Assembly (NCBI RefSeq): GCF_946479415.1
Contig: NZ_CAMLFY010000175.1
Span: 1-6,803 of the forward strand
DNA from: an uncultured Shinella sp.
GTDB taxonomy: Bacteria; Pseudomonadota; Alphaproteobacteria; Rhizobiales; Rhizobiaceae
DNA: 6,803 nucleotides
Direction: 5' to 3'
A program made the position numbers and the translations under genes. The number at the start of each line of letters is the position of its first letter. The stretch's first letter is position 1. The notes below the pieces were generated by a model that saw nothing but the letters and a program-made list of their open reading frames with translations, ran no database searches and had not been told where the DNA came from. Positions 4,648 through 6,803 of this stretch are shown here, in pieces.

Positions 4648-5085
4648 TCAGTTCAACGCTTCCGGCCTTGAGCCCATCTTCATACAGAGCCGGGCGACGG
4701 CGAAGGTGCCGCGGATCATGCCGTTCGTGCCATCGACCGTGTCGGACTGGCCGAAACAGAAGACGGGCCGGTAGAGGCCGGGGCCGGGGCGAAGGGTCGT
4801 GGAAAAGGTGAAGATGGTGGGCGACGTCGCCGCGTCCTCCAGGGATTGCAGGACTTTGGCAAGATCCCCGGAATCGTAGAGGCGAATGAGGTCCATGATG
4901 CCGCAGGGACTGCTGCATATTCCGTGCAGGCTTGCCGTTTCCGGCCCAAGCCGCACGATGCCGGTTGCGAGTTCCGCACTCCATTCCTCGCAAACGAAAG
5001 CACTCTCCAGCTCGCTTGTGTCGATGCCGATGATCTCGGCAACGGAGGCGAGCTGGGTGGAATGGATCGTCGCTTTTAATGCCAT
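4648..5085 (-). CDS. Probable stand-alone PAS-like sensory protein, 145 aa
   Basis: There is no signal peptide, so it is probably cytoplasmic. From about residue 42 to 134 the pattern resembles a PAS (PAS_3-type) fold. LGPETASLHGI is at 47-57, the helix DLIRLYDSGDLAKVLQSLED (positions 65-84) replaces the usual 'hPdDr..v...l' element, and then come two strand regions, FTFSTTLRPG (92-101) and LYRPVFCFGQ (104-113). A closing DGTNGMIRGTFAVARLC matches the final 'G.i.GtvaDiT' strand. No kinase, GGDEF or DNA-binding domain is attached, so it would be a lone sensor or adaptor. Five cysteines (32, 57, 61, 110, 134), including CSSPC at 57-61, could bind a metal, a cofactor or sense redox state. The ATG at 5085 is preferred; an in-frame TTG eight codons upstream (5109) is possible. 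The gene diverges from an XRE regulator and lies 39 bases upstream of two exported metal-type genes. The PAS assignment is my reading of the pattern, not a search result. Confidence 0.65.
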   Translation of the reverse strand: MALKATIHSTQLASVAEIIGIDTSELESAFVCEEWSAELATGIVRLGPETASLHGICSSPCGIMDLIRLYDSGDLAKVLQSLEDAATSPTIFTFSTTLRPGPGLYRPVFCFGQSDTVDGTNGMIRGTFAVARLCMKMGSRPEALN

Positions 5086-5148
5086 GCGGTCTGGTCCAAA
5101 GAGGAACAACCGAAGCTCGCGGGCATCCGGTTGGCGAGGCGCAGGGAT

Positions 5149-5163
5149 CGGCCATCATGGCCG
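5149..5163. promoter_or_regulatory. 15-bp perfect palindrome upstream of the PAS-like gene; candidate operator
   Basis: CGGCCAT-C-ATGGCCG has seven-base arms around a single base, the same geometry as the palindrome at 1646-1660 but a different sequence. It lies 64 bases upstream of the PAS-like start at 5085 in the divergent region shared with the XRE gene, whose product would be an obvious candidate binder. Confidence 0.35.
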
Positions 5164-5223
5164 TCGCCTCTGGAAACGCTGCGATTGTTCGTCTCACCGC
5201 TTGCAAAACGGCAATCACGGACG

Positions 5224-5239
5224 TTTACCTATCCTTAAC
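5224..5239 (+). promoter_or_regulatory. Near-consensus CtrA box
   Basis: TTTACCTATCCTTAAC fits the CtrA full site TTAA-N7-TTAAC with one mismatch (TTTA for TTAA) and exact 7-base spacing. It is located 97 bases before the proposed XRE start and 139 bases before the PAS-like start, inside their divergent region. CtrA is the essential cell-cycle response regulator of alphaproteobacteria. The site is a sequence match only. Confidence 0.4.
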
Positions 5240-5284
5240 GGTAGCCGACATCAAAGGCGGCCGGAAGCGGTATCTCTGGTAGTT

Positions 5285-5303
5285 TGCTCCACCTTCTGGA
5301 GCA
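5285..5303. promoter_or_regulatory. 19-bp inverted repeat just before the XRE gene; candidate autoregulatory operator
   Basis: TGCTCCA-CCTTC-TGGAGCA has perfect 7-bp arms and a 5-base spacer and lies 32 bases upstream of the proposed TTG start. XRE regulators commonly bind such dyads near their own start. As RNA it would be a small hairpin followed by TTCTTG, so a terminator or leader structure is the alternative. Confidence 0.4.
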
Positions 5304-5323
5304 TTCTTGCCTGCCGTCACGCC

Positions 5324-5329
5324 GAAGGG
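5324..5329 (+). promoter_or_regulatory. Ribosome-binding site for the TTG start of the XRE gene
   Basis: GAAGGG ends six bases before TTG 5336. No in-frame ATG or GTG is available between the divergent promoter region and the helix-turn-helix, so a TTG start here (or the in-frame TTG at 5330, which is too close to the site) is the best choice. Confidence 0.5.
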
Positions 5330-5335
5330 TTGAAA

Positions 5336-5971
5336 TTGCCGGATTTTGTCTTCAGCACTGGCCATGATCTCGTTGATCAATTGCGGGCCTACCGCCGGAA
5401 GGTCGGTCTGACCCAGGCTGATATTGCATGGAAGCTTGGCTTCTCGACAGCAACCGTCTCGCGCTGGGAGCGCGGCACGGCCGAGCCGGATCTGCGCGCG
5501 ACGGGCGCCATCGTCGATTTCCTGCGCCGGGCGGATGCGCAGACCGAACGCCGCCTGCTTGCCTCCATTCTTGCCTCGGGGGAAAGCCGCAATCTCTGGG
5601 AGGGGCGCGACATCCGCTATCTCGGCGGCTCGCAGCAGGAATATCGCGAGAGCCCGGAAATGCGCGCGGTCGTCGGCACCAGCATCCGCCGTTTCCTCAC
5701 CGGCCATTACCGCGCCTGCATCGAGGATCAGGCGCTGGTCGCCGGCCTCTATGCCCGCGAGGTGGCGAGCGTCGAGATCTATGGCGGAACCGCTCTGTCG
5801 GTGACCTCCATTCCCGAAGGCTATGTGCAGATGAAGCGGCTGTCCTTCCAGTCGGAGATGCGCGGCATCATCCGCGGCGACACCCATTCGATCCTCATTC
5901 CCGAGAAGCAGGCGCAAACCGCCTCCGCCGTCATCGTGCACAGTTGGGATACGCTGTCGCGCCGACCGTAA
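5336..5971 (+). CDS. XRE-type helix-turn-helix transcriptional regulator, 211 aa
   Basis: The N-terminal domain (about 11-52) is a classic XRE/Cro-CI helix-turn-helix. It starts LVDQLRAYRRKVGLTQADIA, runs through WKLGFSTATVSRWERG with the recognition helix around 37-46, and ends at TAEPD. A basic helical linker (about 60-85) leads to a C-terminal region of about 120 residues. There GRDIRYLGGSQQEYRES and a run of alternating strands (VASVEIYGG, ALSVTSIPEGY, MKRLSFQSEMRGIIRG) suggest a ligand-sensing domain, possibly PAS-like; I cannot name it. The frame stays open far upstream (to 4886), but that part is antisense to the PAS-like gene and lacks protein-like features, so I start at TTG 5336. 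It diverges from the PAS-like gene and is followed by hisS after 80 bases. It probably controls its own promoter and the divergent gene, given the dyads between them; this is inference. Confidence 0.82.
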   Translation: MPDFVFSTGHDLVDQLRAYRRKVGLTQADIAWKLGFSTATVSRWERGTAEPDLRATGAIVDFLRRADAQTERRLLASILASGESRNLWEGRDIRYLGGSQQEYRESPEMRAVVGTSIRRFLTGHYRACIEDQALVAGLYAREVASVEIYGGTALSVTSIPEGYVQMKRLSFQSEMRGIIRGDTHSILIPEKQAQTASAVIVHSWDTLSRRP

Positions 5972-5985
5972 GGGGGCTTTTGCGC

Positions 5986-6014
5986 CTTGCCGCTGCCCGT
6001 CCAATCCGCTAGGA
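5986..6014 (+). promoter_or_regulatory. Candidate sigma-70 promoter of hisS
   Basis: CTTGCC (5986-5991) and CTAGGA (6009-6014) fit the rhizobial CTTGAC-N17-CTATAT pattern in spacing and in the conserved CTTG-C and CTA positions. It lies in the 80-base gap after the XRE stop and would give a leader of about 30 bases. The leader has a weak AGGA and a small CGGG-TAT-CCCG dyad (6041-6051) directly before the ATG. Confidence 0.45.
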
Positions 6015-6051
6015 AACCGGCAACGAAAATACAGGAATTTCGGGTATCCCG

Positions 6052-6803
6052 ATGAGCGAAAAGCAGAAAAAACCGCAGAAGCTGAAAGCCCGCCTGCCGC
6101 GCGGCTTCGTCGACCGCGAGGCGATGGACATCCGCGCCGTCAACGAGATGACGGCGAAGATCCGCGAGGTCTATGAACGCTACGGCTTCGATCCCGTCGA
6201 GACCCCGCTCATCGAATATACCGACGCGCTGGGAAAATTCCTGCCCGACAGCGACCGCCCGAACGAGGGCGTCTTCTCCGTGCAGGATGACGACGACCAG
6301 TGGATGTCGCTGCGCTACGACCTGACGGCGCCGCTCGCCCGCCATGTCGCGGAGAATTTCAACGAGATTCAGCTGCCCTACCGCACCTATCGCGCGGGCT
6401 ATGTCTTCCGCAACGAGAAGCCCGGTCCCGGCCGCTTCCGCCAGTTCATGCAGTTCGACGCCGACACGGTGGGCGCTGCCGGCGTGCAGGCCGATGCCGA
6501 GATGTGCATGATGTTCGCCGACACGATGGAAGCGCTCGGCATTGCCCGCGGCGATTACGTCATCCGCGTCAACAACCGCAAGGTTCTCGACGGCGTACTG
6601 GAAGCGATCGGCCTCGGCGGCGATGACAAGGCAGGCGCGCGTCTGACCGTGCTGCGCGCCATCGACAAGCTCGACAAGTTCGGGCCCGAAGGCGTCAGGC
6701 TGCTGCTCGGCGCTGGCCGCAAGGATGAGTCCGGTGACTTCACCAAGGGCGCCGGCTTGGCCAGCGACCAGATCGAGAAGGTCCTCTTCTTCGTCGGCAT
6801 CAA
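6052..6803 (+). CDS. hisS: Histidyl-tRNA synthetase, N-terminal half (3' partial)
   Basis: HisRS charges tRNA-His with histidine in the cytoplasm; it is a class II aminoacyl-tRNA synthetase. The frame is open from ATG 6052 to the right edge, giving 250 codons plus two bases of an alphaproteobacterial enzyme of about 500 residues. It has the N-terminal [11 protein letters not shown], motif 1 around 37-60 ([13 protein letters not shown]), [11 protein letters not shown] at 88-98, and motif 2 around 117-137 ([19 protein letters not shown]). The last contains the Arg that contacts ATP and the conserved Arg-Asn-Glu. In the wider rhizobial family the HisS N-terminus is nearly identical to this, starting [16 protein letters not shown]. 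In Rhizobiaceae hisZ and hisG commonly follow; they would lie outside the window. The catalytic motif 3 and the anticodon domain are also beyond the edge. Identification is firm. Confidence 0.97.
   Translation, partial: MSEKQKKPQKLKARLPRGFVDREAMDIRAVNEMTAKIREVYERYGFDPVETPLIEYTDALGKFLPDSDRPNEGVFSVQDDDDQWMSLRYDLTAPLARHVAENFNEIQLPYRTYRAGYVFRNEKPGPGRFRQFMQFDADTVGAAGVQADAEMCMMFADTMEALGIARGDYVIRVNNRKVLDGVLEAIGLGGDDKAGARLTVLRAIDKLDKFGPEGVRLLLGAGRKDESGDFTKGAGLASDQIEKVLFFVGI

Noticed and set aside
4493..5218. 241-codon - strand frame overlapping both the PAS-like and 106-aa genes
   Set aside because: Its His/Arg/Pro-rich composition is typical of a shifted frame, whereas the overlapped frames have a PAS-like pattern and a signal peptide.
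4886..5335. 150-codon N-terminal extension of the XRE frame on +
   Set aside because: It is antisense to the PAS-like gene, then passes through the divergent promoter region; the sequence has no domain features, and the protein is complete from TTG 5336.
5225..6004. 259-codon - strand frame across the XRE gene
   Set aside because: It is the antisense shadow of a clear helix-turn-helix gene.
1..6803. Mobile element, CRISPR array, toxin-antitoxin pair, tRNA or rRNA gene
   Set aside because: No transposase, integrase, regularly spaced repeats, cloverleaf or rRNA-like sequence was seen; gene content and composition are uniform chromosomal.

Overview
The window is high-GC chromosomal DNA from an alphaproteobacterium, most likely the Rhizobiaceae (Rhizobium/Agrobacterium/Shinella/Ensifer group). 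The best evidence is the N-terminal half of a long alphaproteobacterial-type histidyl-tRNA synthetase at the right edge. Also consistent are two tandem rhizobial-style YkuD L,D-transpeptidases and sigma-70-like promoters with CTA/TAG-type -10 elements. No transposase, integrase, tRNA, rRNA or CRISPR array is visible, so this looks like ordinary vertically inherited chromosome with several poorly characterised small genes.

Layout, left to right. (1) The last ~99 codons of glcF, the Fe-S subunit of glycolate oxidase, then a 146-aa exported orphan protein, both on +. (2) Two paralogous periplasmic L,D-transpeptidases on -, each followed by a hairpin. They probably make 3-3 peptidoglycan cross-links and/or anchor envelope proteins to peptidoglycan. 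(3) A 216-bp divergent region, then tag (3-methyladenine DNA glycosylase I) on +. (4) An AT-richer intergenic stretch with back-to-back palindromes and two closely spaced GANTC sites, then a 73-aa orphan gene on + that ends at a strong bidirectional terminator. (5) Three closely spaced - strand genes, read from right to left: a 145-aa cysteine-containing protein that looks like a lone PAS domain, a 106-aa exported His/Met/CxxC protein, and a DUF305 periplasmic protein. The last two suggest metal (possibly copper) handling. (6) A 250-bp divergent region with a near-CtrA box and two palindromes, then on + an XRE-type helix-turn-helix regulator that probably starts at TTG, and hisS, which runs off the edge.

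The part most worth a second look is 3841-5971. An XRE regulator and a PAS-like protein diverge from one palindrome-rich control region, and the PAS-like gene may be co-transcribed with two exported, potentially metal-binding proteins. That this is one functional module is inference from spacing and composition. The remainder is well explained by known families. All calls were made by reading motifs and spacing, without database searches.
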